A stretch of DNA of 64,000 nt from Pseudomonadota bacterium (GCA_018819925.1 JAHJPG010000078.1:1-64000), one strand, 5' to 3'. Numbered from the stretch's first letter, positions 16,921 to 25,448 are shown. The notes: a model not told the origin generated them from the sequence alone. Translations and numbers: made by a program.

Positions 16921-17097
16921 ATGGCACCTGTTTGCTGAAAAGTTACAGTCATGCCGCCCCGGATGGGTGGTGGTATGTATAGAAGAGTAATCCCGCCGAG
17001 CCGCCCGTGCAACCCCTTCCACTTCCATGGTTTTTCAGGCTATGCTTATTTACGGGGCTGTCTGGAATCCAACAGACGCGCCCTAGAAGGGCGAGGC

Positions 17098-17943
17098 ATG
17101 AAGCTTCACAACATTCCCTTTGGCAACAGCGGCGATCTGATTACCCAAGTGGGCCTGGGCGGCGAAGGGGTGCTGCGCACCACGGACCGCTGGCCCGAGG
17201 CCCGGGCGGTGATCAGCGAAGCTCTAACCCAGAGCATCACCTACTACGACTCTGCCGTGGCCTATGCCGGCAGCCAGGGTTACTACGGCCGCCTTTGGCG
17301 AGAGCGGCCCCAGGAGCGGGCCCGGGTGTTCCAGACCAGCAAATCAGCCCAACGAACAAGGGAGGGGGCTTGGGCCGAGTTACAGGCATCCCTGGCCACC
17401 CTGGGGGTGGGGCACCTGGACCTGTGGCAGATTCACGATCTGCGGGAGCCAAGGGAGTTCGAGGCCATCGCCGGGCCGGGCGGGGCCTTGGAGGCCTTTG
17501 TGCAGGCCCGGGAGCAGGGGCTGGCCCGTCACATCGGAGTGACCGGGCACCATGACCCACAGTTGTTGACCCAAGCGGTGTTGTCCTGGCCCCTGGACGC
17601 GGTGCTTTTGCCGGTGAATCCGGTGGAGGCGTGCCTGGACGGCTTCTTGAACCAAACCCTGCCCGCCGCCCGGGAAAAGGGCCTGGCGGTGATAGCCATG
17701 AAGGTTTTGGGCGCGGGGCACTACCTGGCCCCGGAGGCGGAGGCGGATGCGATCAGCCTGATTCGTTTCGCACTGGCCCAGCCGGTGACCACAGTGATCG
17801 TGGGCTGCGCCAACCCGTCTCAGGTAAAGGCTCTAGCCCAAGCTGGGGAGTTGGGCCCCCTTCCCCCTGAGGAACAGAAGCGCCTGAAAGAACTTTACCG
17901 GCCCCAGGCTAGGCGGCTGGCCTTTTACCGGGGACGCATCTAA
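17098..17943 (+). CDS. Aldo/keto reductase family oxidoreductase
   Basis: This is a TIM-barrel NAD(P)H-dependent reductase of 281 aa from ATG 17098 (agaagggcgaggc RBS); the track start at 16951 is too early. Conserved elements are LGGEGVLRTT near the start, YYDSAVAYAGSQGYYGRLW with the catalytic Asp and Tyr, the HLDLWQIHDL strand with a His, and TTVIVGCANPSQV near the C-terminus for the cofactor phosphate. It lacks the C-terminal ferredoxin-like cluster seen in some anaerobic relatives. It is a single gene ending at the hairpin at 17963. The substrate is unknown. Confidence 0.85.
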   Translation: MKLHNIPFGNSGDLITQVGLGGEGVLRTTDRWPEARAVISEALTQSITYYDSAVAYAGSQGYYGRLWRERPQERARVFQTSKSAQRTREGAWAELQASLATLGVGHLDLWQIHDLREPREFEAIAGPGGALEAFVQAREQGLARHIGVTGHHDPQLLTQAVLSWPLDAVLLPVNPVEACLDGFLNQTLPAAREKGLAVIAMKVLGAGHYLAPEAEADAISLIRFALAQPVTTVIVGCANPSQVKALAQAGELGPLPPEEQKRLKELYRPQARRLAFYRGRI

Positions 17944-17962
17944 GGGGCCCCAGGGCAAAGCA

Positions 17963-17993
17963 AAAGGCCGGCAGCCCCGCGCCGCCAGCCTTT
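17963..17993. terminator. Bidirectional terminator-like hairpin between convergent genes
   Basis: AAAGGCCGGCAGC and GCCGCCAGCCTTT pair with two mismatches across a 5-nt loop and have short A and T tails on each side. It sits between the convergent aldo/keto reductase and lipoprotein genes. Confidence 0.6.
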
Positions 17994-18019
17994 GTAGGCC
18001 AATTTTGAGTCAACGGGCC

Positions 18020-18175
18020 TTAGCGCCAGGGGTCGTCCTGCCACTCTATTCGATCCGCGGCCCTCTGCTCGTAAGCTGCATCGTAGCCCGGAGGGGCTAT
18101 GGTGGAGCAGGCCATGACCATTGTGCCAATGGCCAACAACAGCAAAAGCCCAGCTATAAATTTTGTGGTGATCAT
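18020..18175 (-). CDS. Small lipoprotein (entericidin-like size)
   Basis: This 51-aa protein has a clear lipoprotein signal: basic start MITTKF, hydrophobic stretch AGLLLLLAIGTMVM, then lipobox Cys in VMACS. The mature part is only about 29 residues and ends in EWQDDPWR. The RBS AGGAGATGG lies a few bases before ATG 18175, so I reject the longer track start at 18232. I do not recognise the mature sequence. It resembles entericidin-type or cell-envelope peptides in size only. Confidence 0.65.
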   Translation of the reverse strand: MITTKFIAGLLLLLAIGTMVMACSTIAPPGYDAAYEQRAADRIEWQDDPWR

Positions 18176-18300
18176 TAACCATCTCCTGATGTGCGACTGC
18201 CTCATATTGCCAAGATCGGCCGCGTAACGCAACCGCTTTACGCAGCCCTGTCACATATCCACCCCTTGCGCTATAATGCCGGGCCAAGCGAGGAGACGCC

Positions 18301-19317
18301 ATGGGAGGCAGGAAGCTTTATCGGGTGGTTTTGGGGACGGCTCTGCTGGGATGCCTGCTGGCCATAGCGCCATGGGCCCGGGCCGGCAGTGATACGCCCA
18401 CCCCGGCCAACCAACCTTTCGCGGTGCCCAACCAGTCCCCCCTGGCCCTATCCCTGGTGCCCTTCACCCCCACCGGCGCGGCCCTGGACCCGTCGGGCAG
18501 CAGCAGCCTGAACCTGGTGGCCGCCTACTCCAGCATATTCGTGCGGCAAAGCTCCTCCGCCGTCAGCCTGGACCTGGACATGGAGCTGGGCTATGTGTCC
18601 CTGGGCTACGCCTACACCCCCCATCCCCGCCTGCGCCTGGGCCTGGAACTGCCGGCGGCCTTTTACTGGGGCGGCTTTCTGGACGGCTTCATCGAAAGCT
18701 ATCACCGCGCCCTGGGCCTCCCCAATGGCGGCCGGGAGCAGGTCCCCCATGACCTGGTGCGCTACGACGTCACCAGCCGGGGCAAGCGAATCGTCAGCCA
18801 GGACGGCGCCACCCAGGCGGTGGGCGACCTGCGGCTCAAGGGCGCCTGGATGCTCTGGAGCGGCGGGGGCCCGGCGGTGAGCCTGCTGGGCCAGGTCAGC
18901 CTGCCCACCGGCGACCCGGACAATGGTCTGGGAGCCGGCGGGGCCATACCCGCCCTGGGCCTGAGCGGCGATCTGCCCCTGGGCCGTTTCTCCCTGAACG
19001 CCAATGCCATGTATTTCCACCTGGGCTCCACCAGCCTGCTGGACCCCCTGGAGCCGGACGACGTGTGGGCTGGCAGCCTCTCTTTGGGCTGGGCCTGGTC
19101 CCAAGCGCTTACCCTCAGGGCCCAGCTAAACGGGGCCACCGCCCTGGCGCGGGACACCGGAGTGGAAGGCTTGGACAACGCCATGCTCCAGGTTCTCCTG
19201 GGGGTGCAGTGGAAGCCCAGCAAAGGTCAGCTAATCAGCCTGGCCTTTGCCGAAGACCTGATCTACTACACCAGTCCTGATTTTACCTTGAGCCTGAGCT
19301 GGGGCTGGGTTTTCTAA
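18301..19317 (+). CDS. DUF3187-family outer-membrane protein
   Basis: A signal peptide (VLGTALLGCLLAIAPWARA) leads into a predicted beta-barrel. The family blocks FAVPNQSPLALSLVPFTP, LRLGLELPAAFYWGGFLDGFIESYHRALGLPNGGRE and AVGDLRLKGAW match the DUF3187 family. RBS gaggagacgcc supports ATG 18301. The protein ends in LSWGWVF with terminal Phe, as expected for barrel insertion. It is monocistronic, and its stop overlaps the convergent Old Yellow Enzyme gene by four bases. DUF3187 proteins have no established function; they are predicted outer-membrane barrels. Confidence 0.85.
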   Translation: MGGRKLYRVVLGTALLGCLLAIAPWARAGSDTPTPANQPFAVPNQSPLALSLVPFTPTGAALDPSGSSSLNLVAAYSSIFVRQSSSAVSLDLDMELGYVSLGYAYTPHPRLRLGLELPAAFYWGGFLDGFIESYHRALGLPNGGREQVPHDLVRYDVTSRGKRIVSQDGATQAVGDLRLKGAWMLWSGGGPAVSLLGQVSLPTGDPDNGLGAGGAIPALGLSGDLPLGRFSLNANAMYFHLGSTSLLDPLEPDDVWAGSLSLGWAWSQALTLRAQLNGATALARDTGVEGLDNAMLQVLLGVQWKPSKGQLISLAFAEDLIYYTSPDFTLSLSWGWVF

Positions 19318-20408
19318 AGGTCTTTTAGAACCTTCTCAAAGGGGTCGAACTCCAGGCAGTTCAGGGGCTCCTTGGCGATGGCCAGCAGGCACCGGTTGCA
19401 GGAAGTGCAGCGGGAGGGCCTGCGGTCCGGCCCGTGCAGCAGGCGATTGGGAAAATAGGGCTCGCTTATCAGGGGACGGCACAGGCCCACCATGTCCGCT
19501 CCGGCCTCCAAGACAGCTTCCATGGCCTCGCGGGAGCGCAGGCCGCCGGTAAGGGCAAGGGGGGTGTCGTCCACCGCCGAGCGAAAGGCCTCCAGGGCGG
19601 GCAGGAAATAGGCCTCGCGCTCCCCGGCTTCGCGGCGGAGTTGGTTGCGCAGCTTGGCCTGCTCCTTGACGCCCCCGCTCAATTCGATAAGGCTCGCTCC
19701 GGCCCGGGCCAACTGCCCGGCCAGCCAAACGTAGTCATCCTGGCCCGCGCCCTCGGGCAAAAAGTCGTCGGTGTTCATCTTCCAGAGCACCGGGAAGCCG
19801 TCCCCCGCCTCGCGGCGAATCTCCTCCTGCACCAGCAGGAGAAACCGGGCCCGGTTGGAGCGCGAGCCGCCCCAGTCGTCTTGGCGTTGGTTAAAGGCGG
19901 GAGAAAAGAACTGGCTCACCAAATAACCGTGAGCCCCATGCACCGCCACTGCGTCGAAGCCGGCCCGGCGCACCCGGCCGGCGGCCCGGCCGAAACAACG
20001 GGCCAGTTCCACGATATCACCATCGGCGGCCTGGTTCAGGTCAAAGCCCTGATACAGCGACCCGTAGGAATAGCCTCCTCCGGCCGCGCCGGCGTGGTGC
20101 AGCTGCACCGCGCAGCGGGCCGAGGGGTTGGAGCGGTGGATCAACCGGACCAGGCGGGCCAGACCTTCCACCTGGGCTTCGTCCCAGGCCCCCAACTGGT
20201 GGGCCCAGGCCCGGCCCTCGGCGCTCACCGCCGTGGCCCCGGTGATGATGAGCCCGCAACCGCCCTGGGCCAACTCGTGGTACAGCCTGAGCAGGACGCG
20301 GCCCACCTGGCCATCCACTCCGGCCATGTTCTCCATGGTGGCCGAGCGCAAAAAACGGTTGCTCACTTCCATGCCCCCCATCACCAGGGGGCGGCCCAGT
20401 TGACCCAT
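19314..20408 (-). CDS. Old Yellow Enzyme-family NADH:flavin oxidoreductase
   Basis: This FMN-binding TIM-barrel reductase is 364 aa. LGRPLVMGGMEVSNRFLRSATMEN is the OYE start, with AVQLHHAGAAGG carrying the His pair. FDAVAVHGAHGYLVSQFFSPAFNQRQDDWGGS contains the catalytic Tyr region, and LALTGGLRSREAMEAVL binds the FMN phosphate. The C-terminus keeps CTSCNRC, a remnant of the cluster-binding region of the larger NADH oxidase/2,4-dienoyl-CoA reductase group, but the FAD/NADH domains are absent. AGGAG precedes ATG 20408, 11 nt after the biotin carboxylase stop, so it is the last gene of that operon. Confidence 0.9.
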   Translation of the reverse strand: MGQLGRPLVMGGMEVSNRFLRSATMENMAGVDGQVGRVLLRLYHELAQGGCGLIITGATAVSAEGRAWAHQLGAWDEAQVEGLARLVRLIHRSNPSARCAVQLHHAGAAGGGYSYGSLYQGFDLNQAADGDIVELARCFGRAAGRVRRAGFDAVAVHGAHGYLVSQFFSPAFNQRQDDWGGSRSNRARFLLLVQEEIRREAGDGFPVLWKMNTDDFLPEGAGQDDYVWLAGQLARAGASLIELSGGVKEQAKLRNQLRREAGEREAYFLPALEAFRSAVDDTPLALTGGLRSREAMEAVLEAGADMVGLCRPLISEPYFPNRLLHGPDRRPSRCTSCNRCLLAIAKEPLNCLEFDPFEKVLKDL

Positions 20409-20419
20409 GCCCTTATCTC

Positions 20420-21766
20420 CTACGTCAATCCCAGGTGCTCCGCGATGAAGCTGGTGTCCATTTCCCCGGCCAGAAAGCTGGGGTGCTCCAATATCCTCAG
20501 GTTCACCGATATTGTGGTCTTCACCCCCTCCACCTGGAAGGCCTTCAGGGCCTCGATGAGCCGCGCGATGGCCTTGGGGCGGTCCTGGTCGTAAGCGATG
20601 ACCTTGGCCAACATGGGGTCGTAATAAGGCGGCACCGTGCAGCCGTCGGCCAAGGCGTGGTCCACTCTCAAATTATCGCCGGTCTGGGGCAGCACCACCT
20701 TGCTGATCACCCCCGGCGAGGGGTAGAAGGTTTCCGGGTCCTCGGCGTAAATCCTGGCTTCGATGGCGTGACCCTGGGTCTTGATGTCGCTCTGGGACCA
20801 GGGCAGCTCTAGGCCCACGGCGATTTCCAGCTGATGGCGCACGATGTCCACCCCGGTGAGGAACTCGCTCACCGGATGCTCCACCTGCAAGCGGGCGTTG
20901 ACCTCCATGAAGTAATATTTGCCGTCCTGGGAGCGCAGACCCTCCAGGGTGCCTGCTCCCACGTATCCCATCTTCTTGACGATGGCCGCGGTGTTGGCAT
21001 AGAGACGTTGGCGGTCGGCCGGGTCCACCACCGGGGAGAGCGCCTCCTCGATGATTTTCTGGTGCCGCCGCTGGATGGAGCATTCGCGCTCGCCCAGGCA
21101 GACCACATTGCCCGCCGCGTCGGCCAAAAACTGCACCTCTATGTGCCGGGGCCGCTCCACCACGGTTTCGATGTAGCAGTCCGGCGATCCGAAGGCCATC
21201 TGTCCGATGGAGCCGGCCCGTTTGAACACCTCGGCCGCCTGGCCAGGCTCGGACACCCTTTCGATGCCCTTGCCGCCGCCGCCCTTGTCCAGCTTTAGGA
21301 ACAGGGGATAGCCGTGTTCGCTGCCGAAGGCCACCACCTCCTCGGGCGAGGTCACCGGCTCCAGGGTGCCGGGAGTGACCTCGGCCCCGGCCTCCACGGC
21401 CAGCTTGCGGGTATAGCATTTGGAGCTGATGGCCTTGAGCACCGAGGGCGGCGGCCCCACCCAAACGAGACCGGCGTCGGTCACCGCCTGGGCGAAGGCC
21501 CCCCGCTCGGAGAGAAAGCCATAGCCCGGATGCACCGCGTCGGCCCCGGTCTGGCGCGCCGCCTGGATGATGGCCTCCATGCTAAGGTAGCTCAGGGCCG
21601 GGTTGGCCGGCCCGATGAGCACCGTTTCGTCGGCTAGGTCCAAGAACGGCGCGTTCTTATCCGCCTCTGAGTGCACCGCCACCGTGGCCACGCCCATTTC
21701 CCGGCAAGTGCGGATGATGCGCGGGACGATCTCGCCCCGGTTGGCTATAAGCAGTTTTTTAATCAT
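20420..21766 (-). CDS. Biotin carboxylase subunit (AccC-like) of a urea-carboxylase-like system
   Basis: This ATP-grasp enzyme of 448 aa would carboxylate biotin with bicarbonate and ATP. It shows KKLLIANRGEIVPRIIRTCREMGV (N-domain), HPGYGFLSE, the glycine loop LKLDKGGGGKGIE (slightly altered from the usual KA.GGGGRGM), RHIEVQFLAD, GERECSIQRRHQKIIEEALS, and EVNARLQVEHPVSE with the metal and bicarbonate ligands. It lies 9 nt after the biotin carrier gene and downstream of AHS2 and AHS1 genes. In urea carboxylase these four parts are one polypeptide. AccC for fatty-acid synthesis is the alternative, but no accA, accD or fab gene is nearby. Confidence 0.92.
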   Translation of the reverse strand: MIKKLLIANRGEIVPRIIRTCREMGVATVAVHSEADKNAPFLDLADETVLIGPANPALSYLSMEAIIQAARQTGADAVHPGYGFLSERGAFAQAVTDAGLVWVGPPPSVLKAISSKCYTRKLAVEAGAEVTPGTLEPVTSPEEVVAFGSEHGYPLFLKLDKGGGGKGIERVSEPGQAAEVFKRAGSIGQMAFGSPDCYIETVVERPRHIEVQFLADAAGNVVCLGERECSIQRRHQKIIEEALSPVVDPADRQRLYANTAAIVKKMGYVGAGTLEGLRSQDGKYYFMEVNARLQVEHPVSEFLTGVDIVRHQLEIAVGLELPWSQSDIKTQGHAIEARIYAEDPETFYPSPGVISKVVLPQTGDNLRVDHALADGCTVPPYYDPMLAKVIAYDQDRPKAIARLIEALKAFQVEGVKTTISVNLRILEHPSFLAGEMDTSFIAEHLGLT

Positions 21767-21775
21767 GGGGACAGG

Positions 21776-22000
21776 CTACTCCTCGACCTCCAGCATGACC
21801 ATGGGGTTGCCCACCTGCAGCTCGTCCCACTCCTTGGACAGCACCTGGCTCACCGTGCCGGCGAATTCGCTTTTAACCGAAATCTCGGTCTTCATGCAGT
21901 TGATGACCGCCACCTCCTGGCCCGCGCTGATTTTGTCGCCCACGTTGACAACCACCCGGGCGCACAGGCCGGGCATGATGGCGTTTACGCTCTTTTCCAT
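21776..22000 (-). CDS. Stand-alone biotin carboxyl carrier protein
   Basis: This 74-aa lipoyl/biotinyl domain has the conserved EKSVNAIMPGLCARVVVNVGDKISAGQ front half and the biotin-attachment hairpin INCMKTEISV, with the Met-Lys pair (usually AMKM, here CMKT). GTVSQVLSKEWDELQVGNPMVML completes the fold. It lacks the long N-terminal extension of AccB. It lies between the AHS2 and biotin carboxylase genes with a good AAGGAT RBS. It should carry carboxybiotin between the neighbouring carboxylase and the AHS carboxyltransferase pair. Confidence 0.9.
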   Translation of the reverse strand: MEKSVNAIMPGLCARVVVNVGDKISAGQEVAVINCMKTEISVKSEFAGTVSQVLSKEWDELQVGNPMVMLEVEE

Positions 22001-22024
22001 ATTCGTATCCTTATTCCCTTCTGG

Positions 22025-23008
22025 CTAGGCCAGCGAGTCCTCACTGAGCCACTGCTTCTGCTTTTTGCGTTCCTCTATGGCCTCTTCCTGGCTCGACAGC
22101 TGGAACTGCATGTAGTCCCGGCCGGGCGCGCCCTGGCCCACCTTCCACAGATCGGCGTTTATCACGTTCAGGGCGCACATGTAGCCGCCCAAGGTGGGAC
22201 CGTCGGCGACCAGCAGGATGGGGGTGTTTCCGCAGATGTTGAGCGCCCCGCGAATGGCGTAGGCGTGGTCGATGATGTTGGAAGGATGGCTGCCGCCCAC
22301 TCCGCCGTCGGCCCTGGCGAAGAAGCTGGCCGGCAGCTCCTCCAGGCGATAAGCCGAGCGGTTGGAGGTGTGCTGGATCTTGGAAACCCGGCTGAACAGA
22401 AGATCCATGCCCTCCTGGGTGGCGTAGTCCGGGCAGGTGTTGGGGCCTGGGATGGCTCTCAGCACCCACTCATTGGAGTACTGGGGGATGGCCTCGGCCT
22501 TGAGCTTGCGCCCGGCCAAAGCCGACAGATCCGCGCTGGACGCGCCGAACTTCACCTCGTCGCCTGGCTTCAGGGCCCGGCCGTCAAAACCGCCGTAGGC
22601 CCCGAAAATGCAGGTGGACTTGCTGCCCAGATAGGCGGGCACATCCACTCCGCCGGCCACTGCCAGATAGCAGCGGAAGCCGGTGGGCGCGATGTGCAGG
22701 AATTTGATGACATCGCCGGCGCTGACCTTGAGCGCGGTCCACATGGCCACCGGCTGGCCGTTGATGGTGGGCTGCATGTCCGTGCCGGCCAGGGCGATGA
22801 CGTGGTCGCCGGTGAACTCGGCTTCCAGAAAGCCGCCGGTGATCTCCAGGCCCGCCTCGCCGGAGGGGTTGCCCACCAAAACGTTGGCCAAGCCCAGGCC
22901 CACGTTGTCAAAGGCCCCGGAAGCGCTCATCCCCTTGCCCAGGTAGCCCAGCCGCCCCGGCCAGTCCTCCACCAGAACCTCGATGCCGCCATTGATTATT
23001 TTCAGCAT
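22025..23008 (-). CDS. AHS2/KipA-type biotin-dependent carboxyltransferase subunit (urea-carboxylase-like)
   Basis: This 327-aa protein is the CT_A_B (AHS2) domain. VLVEDWPGRLGYLGKGMSASGAFD and LANVLVGNPSGEAGLEIT are family-wide. WARADGG-like text (FARADGGVGGSHPSN), NTPILLVADGPTLGGYMC and LWKVGQGAPGRDYMQF match the AHS2 region of urea carboxylase more closely than PxpC/KipA. A GGGAG RBS precedes ATG 23008. It follows AHS1 by 18 nt and precedes the biotin carrier by 24 nt. It should form one half of the carboxyltransferase active site. The substrate is unknown; a urea-like, amide or lactam compound is plausible. Confidence 0.88.
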   Translation of the reverse strand: MLKIINGGIEVLVEDWPGRLGYLGKGMSASGAFDNVGLGLANVLVGNPSGEAGLEITGGFLEAEFTGDHVIALAGTDMQPTINGQPVAMWTALKVSAGDVIKFLHIAPTGFRCYLAVAGGVDVPAYLGSKSTCIFGAYGGFDGRALKPGDEVKFGASSADLSALAGRKLKAEAIPQYSNEWVLRAIPGPNTCPDYATQEGMDLLFSRVSKIQHTSNRSAYRLEELPASFFARADGGVGGSHPSNIIDHAYAIRGALNICGNTPILLVADGPTLGGYMCALNVINADLWKVGQGAPGRDYMQFQLSSQEEAIEERKKQKQWLSEDSLA

Positions 23009-23026
23009 AAGCCTTGCTCCCTTTCC

Positions 23027-24013
23027 CTACAGCCTGGGTGCTTTCTTGGTGCCCTCGGCCTGCTTGGCCTTCAGCTCCGCCGCGCCCTTTTGCACCTCTT
23101 CGGAGTTGAACCACGCGATGTATTCCTTGGCCTTGATCTCGCCTTGGTCAATCTCGTAGGTGTAGTCGGTTTTGTCGTGGACGTGGCCGTAAATCTCCAC
23201 CACTTCCTTTTCGCTCACCTCGTGGAAACGGACCCGGTCGGCGTTGCGGTAGAGGAAGGGACCGTCCTTGAACATGGGATGCTTGCAGGCGAACTGGAAC
23301 ACCGGAATGGTGCGGCCGAAGAGCTGGTAGCCGCCGCCGGTGGGGGTGGTGTAAGTAAATACGCAGGGCCCGCCGATGCCCACCGCCCCCTCGGGGGTCC
23401 AGGTGCGCGGCGGGTTGTACTTGGGCACCACGATGGCGCAGCGCGGATCGGTGGGCCACAGGAAGGCGCCGCCGGGCCAGAAGCCGCCGCCGCTGTTGAA
23501 CCAATCGGTTCCCAGGATGAGCTTTTTGCACTCCTCGGCGGTGATGCCGTTGCACATGGCCATGTACTCGAGGTTGTAGCCGTCGATAATGTTGGGCGCG
23601 TCGGGGCGCACCTCTTTCTGGTACTTGGCCACCGCCTTCTTGGTCTCGCTGTCCTCAAAGGCTATGGGCAGGTGGATCAGCCGGGACTTGAGCACCACGT
23701 CGTCGATGGTGGGCATGGAGTCCTCGGCCTGCTTGACCATGTCGATGAGCCCGCGCACATCCACCGCCTCGGGGTCGAAATGCAAAAGGTTGGTGCGGAT
23801 GCCGGGCACCGTCTCGATGAGGCCCTTGAGGTTCTTGCCCAGGATGATGTCGTTGACCGCCAGCATGCGGAAAGAATCTTGCAGCATGGCCCGCTGCTCG
23901 CGGCCGTACTCCACCTGCACGAAGCCGTCACCGGCCTGGCGGAACAGCACCTCCAAACGGGATTCGGTTTCCGGCATGGTGTCTAAAATTACGTCGAATC
24001 TGCCTTGGCTCAT
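23027..24013 (-). CDS. AHS1-type carboxyltransferase subunit, urea-carboxylase-like and long
   Basis: This is 328 aa, compared with roughly 220-250 for ordinary PxpB/KipI. The C-terminal part carries KYNPPRTWTPEGAVGIGG and GGYQLFGRT, and upstream VRPDAPNIIDGYN; these are the urea-carboxylase version of AHS1 rather than the PxpB version. The extra N-terminal region (residues 1-100) also aligns by eye with the corresponding stretch of urea carboxylase (GIRTNLLHFDP, LIHLPIAFED). AAAGGGGG precedes ATG 24013. It is separated from pxpA by about 200 bp with no gene. With AHS2, BCCP and biotin carboxylase it makes a four-gene split version of a normally fused enzyme. Confidence 0.85.
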   Translation of the reverse strand: MSQGRFDVILDTMPETESRLEVLFRQAGDGFVQVEYGREQRAMLQDSFRMLAVNDIILGKNLKGLIETVPGIRTNLLHFDPEAVDVRGLIDMVKQAEDSMPTIDDVVLKSRLIHLPIAFEDSETKKAVAKYQKEVRPDAPNIIDGYNLEYMAMCNGITAEECKKLILGTDWFNSGGGFWPGGAFLWPTDPRCAIVVPKYNPPRTWTPEGAVGIGGPCVFTYTTPTGGGYQLFGRTIPVFQFACKHPMFKDGPFLYRNADRVRFHEVSEKEVVEIYGHVHDKTDYTYEIDQGEIKAKEYIAWFNSEEVQKGAAELKAKQAEGTKKAPRL

Positions 24014-24212
24014 AGGTTTGCCCCCTTTCGGGTCGATTTCGGCCGTCCTAGCCCTTGCTACCGGCGGCCAGTCCCATTTCCAATATTATCCAACCCTTCT
24101 TCCAGCAGGTCATCGCCGATGACCCCCGGCATGAGGGTTCTAATCACCTTGCCGTATTTCCCGAGGGAGAGCGGCACCAGGCCATGCCGCGGCCACGACG
24201 CTCGGGGCCGGT

Positions 24213-24965
24213 CTACAACTCCGGCGAGACCAAAGCGCAACCGGCCGTCTCCAAGGCCTTGCGCACCGCCATGACGATCTTGTCGGACCCGGGGGTGTCG
24301 CCATGCACGCACACCGAGGAGCCGGTGATGGCTATCTCGCTGCCGTCGGTGGCGGCCACCAGGCCCTGGGTGACCATCTTTACCACCCGCTGGGCCACCT
24401 GGGCCGGATCGTGGGCGTCGTGGGCGCGAGTAATCACCAGGTTGCCCTCGGGGTCGTAGCTCAGGTCCGAGTAAAGCTCGAACACGGTCCGCACCCCAAG
24501 CTTTTCAGCCTCATCGGCGATAACGCCTTTTTTCATCACGTAGAGATAAAGCTCCGGGTCCAGGTCCTTGGCCGCCTGGCAGACGGCCTCGGCCATCTCC
24601 GGATCACGGTGGACCATGCCGTAAAGGCTGCCGTGGGGTTTTACGTGGTGCAGCCTCAGGCCGGCAGCCTCGCAGAAGCCCTTGAGGGCTCCGGCCTGGT
24701 ACATGGTGTAGTCGTAGACCTCGGCCGGGGTGAGCTTCATCTCCCGCCGGCCAAAACCCTGCAAATCCGGCAGGCCCGGATGGGCCCCCACCGCCACGTT
24801 GAACTCCTTGGCCAGGGCCACGGTGGCCTTCATCACCGAGGGATCGCCGGCGTGAAACCCGCAGGCCACGTTGGCGCTGGTGATGTATTTCATGAACTCG
24901 GCGTCATTGCCCAGCTTGTACATGCCAAAGGACTCACCCATATCCGCATTCAAATCGATTTTCAC
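24213..24965 (-). CDS. pxpA: LamB/YcsF family protein, 5-oxoprolinase subunit A-like
   Basis: The N-terminus IDLNADMGESFGMYKLGND is the family signature, followed by ITSANVACGFHAGDPSVM and VGAHPGLPDLQGFGRREM with conserved His and Asp residues. CVHGDTPGS near the end is also conserved. At 250 aa it is full length. It starts at GTG 24965 with a GGAGG RBS. In characterised 5-oxoprolinase, PxpA works with PxpB and PxpC. Here the partner AHS genes are of the urea-carboxylase kind and are accompanied by biotin carboxylase and BCCP, so the reaction may be biotin-dependent and the substrate may differ from pyroglutamate. Confidence 0.9.
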   Translation of the reverse strand: MKIDLNADMGESFGMYKLGNDAEFMKYITSANVACGFHAGDPSVMKATVALAKEFNVAVGAHPGLPDLQGFGRREMKLTPAEVYDYTMYQAGALKGFCEAAGLRLHHVKPHGSLYGMVHRDPEMAEAVCQAAKDLDPELYLYVMKKGVIADEAEKLGVRTVFELYSDLSYDPEGNLVITRAHDAHDPAQVAQRVVKMVTQGLVAATDGSEIAITGSSVCVHGDTPGSDKIVMAVRKALETAGCALVSPEL

Positions 24966-25093
24966 GACTTTTCCTCCACTCCTCTTTTACAGGCCCCGCT
25001 CGTCCACCGGGACCACCGCCCCGCCGGCTGCAACGGCGCTCAAGGCCTAGACCCGGCTCGAAAGTTGGTCATGCCTTTGCACCTCCACCTTAT

Positions 25094-25420
25094 TCATTCA
25101 ACCACCCGGGAGGCCTCTAGCCGGGCAGTCCCCTGCCCCTCCCGGCGGGGACGCGCATCTATGCCTCGAATGTCGGGGGGGAATCCGTTTTCAATGAGAT
25201 CCACCACCAAGGGCCGGGCGCTTTTCTCGCGCAAGGAGAAAACCGACCACCGAGCTCCTTCCGCGTCGGAAAGGATGCTTTCATGCGTAATTTCGACACC
25301 TTGATTGATAAGGTGGTTTTTGATCCGCTGCTGAAGTTCTGGCTGGTCGAGCCGAGAAATGAGATGAGACAAATTGTTATCTAAGTACTTCTCGATTTCA
25401 TTTGGAATCAGTTGACCCAT
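25094..25420 (-). CDS. Hypothetical protein upstream of the pxpA operon
   Basis: This 108-aa protein has no signal peptide or recognised domain. The first half (EIEKYLDNNLSHLISRLDQPELQQRIKNHLINQG) is helical and of lower GC than the neighbours; the second half is mixed strand (ARWSVFSLREKSARPLVVDLIENGF). A GAGGTGAC RBS directly precedes ATG 25420. It lies 128 nt before pxpA on the same strand. I do not recognise the family. A sigma-54-like promoter motif overlaps its upstream region. Confidence 0.6.
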   Translation of the reverse strand: MGQLIPNEIEKYLDNNLSHLISRLDQPELQQRIKNHLINQGVEITHESILSDAEGARWSVFSLREKSARPLVVDLIENGFPPDIRGIDARPRREGQGTARLEASRVVE

Positions 25421-25432
25421 GTCACCTCGACT

Positions 25433-25448
25433 AACAACAAGCGTGCCA
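25433..25448 (-). promoter_or_regulatory. Candidate sigma-54 (-24/-12) promoter
   Basis: The minus-strand sequence TGGCACG-CTTG-TTGTT resembles the sigma-54 consensus TGGCACG-N4-TTGCA, with a perfect -24 element and a T in place of C at -12. It sits 13 nt before the start codon of the small gene heading the pxpA operon, and next to a sigma-54 activator gene. The imperfect -12 element keeps this tentative. Confidence 0.4.

Noticed and set aside
20420-22000. Acetyl-CoA carboxylase AccB/AccC for fatty-acid synthesis
   Set aside because: BCCP lacks the AccB N-terminal extension, and the genes lie in an operon with AHS1, AHS2 and PxpA rather than with accAD or fab genes.
21671-23986. 771-aa plus-strand ORF
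   Set aside because: It runs antisense to BCCP, AHS2 and AHS1 genes that have clear motifs and RBSs; its low-complexity composition is typical of GC-rich shadow frames.
22025-24013. Plain PxpB/PxpC (KipI/KipA) naming
   Set aside because: Both proteins carry urea-carboxylase-type motifs and AHS1 is about 100 residues longer than PxpB; I therefore gave no pxpB or pxpC symbol.
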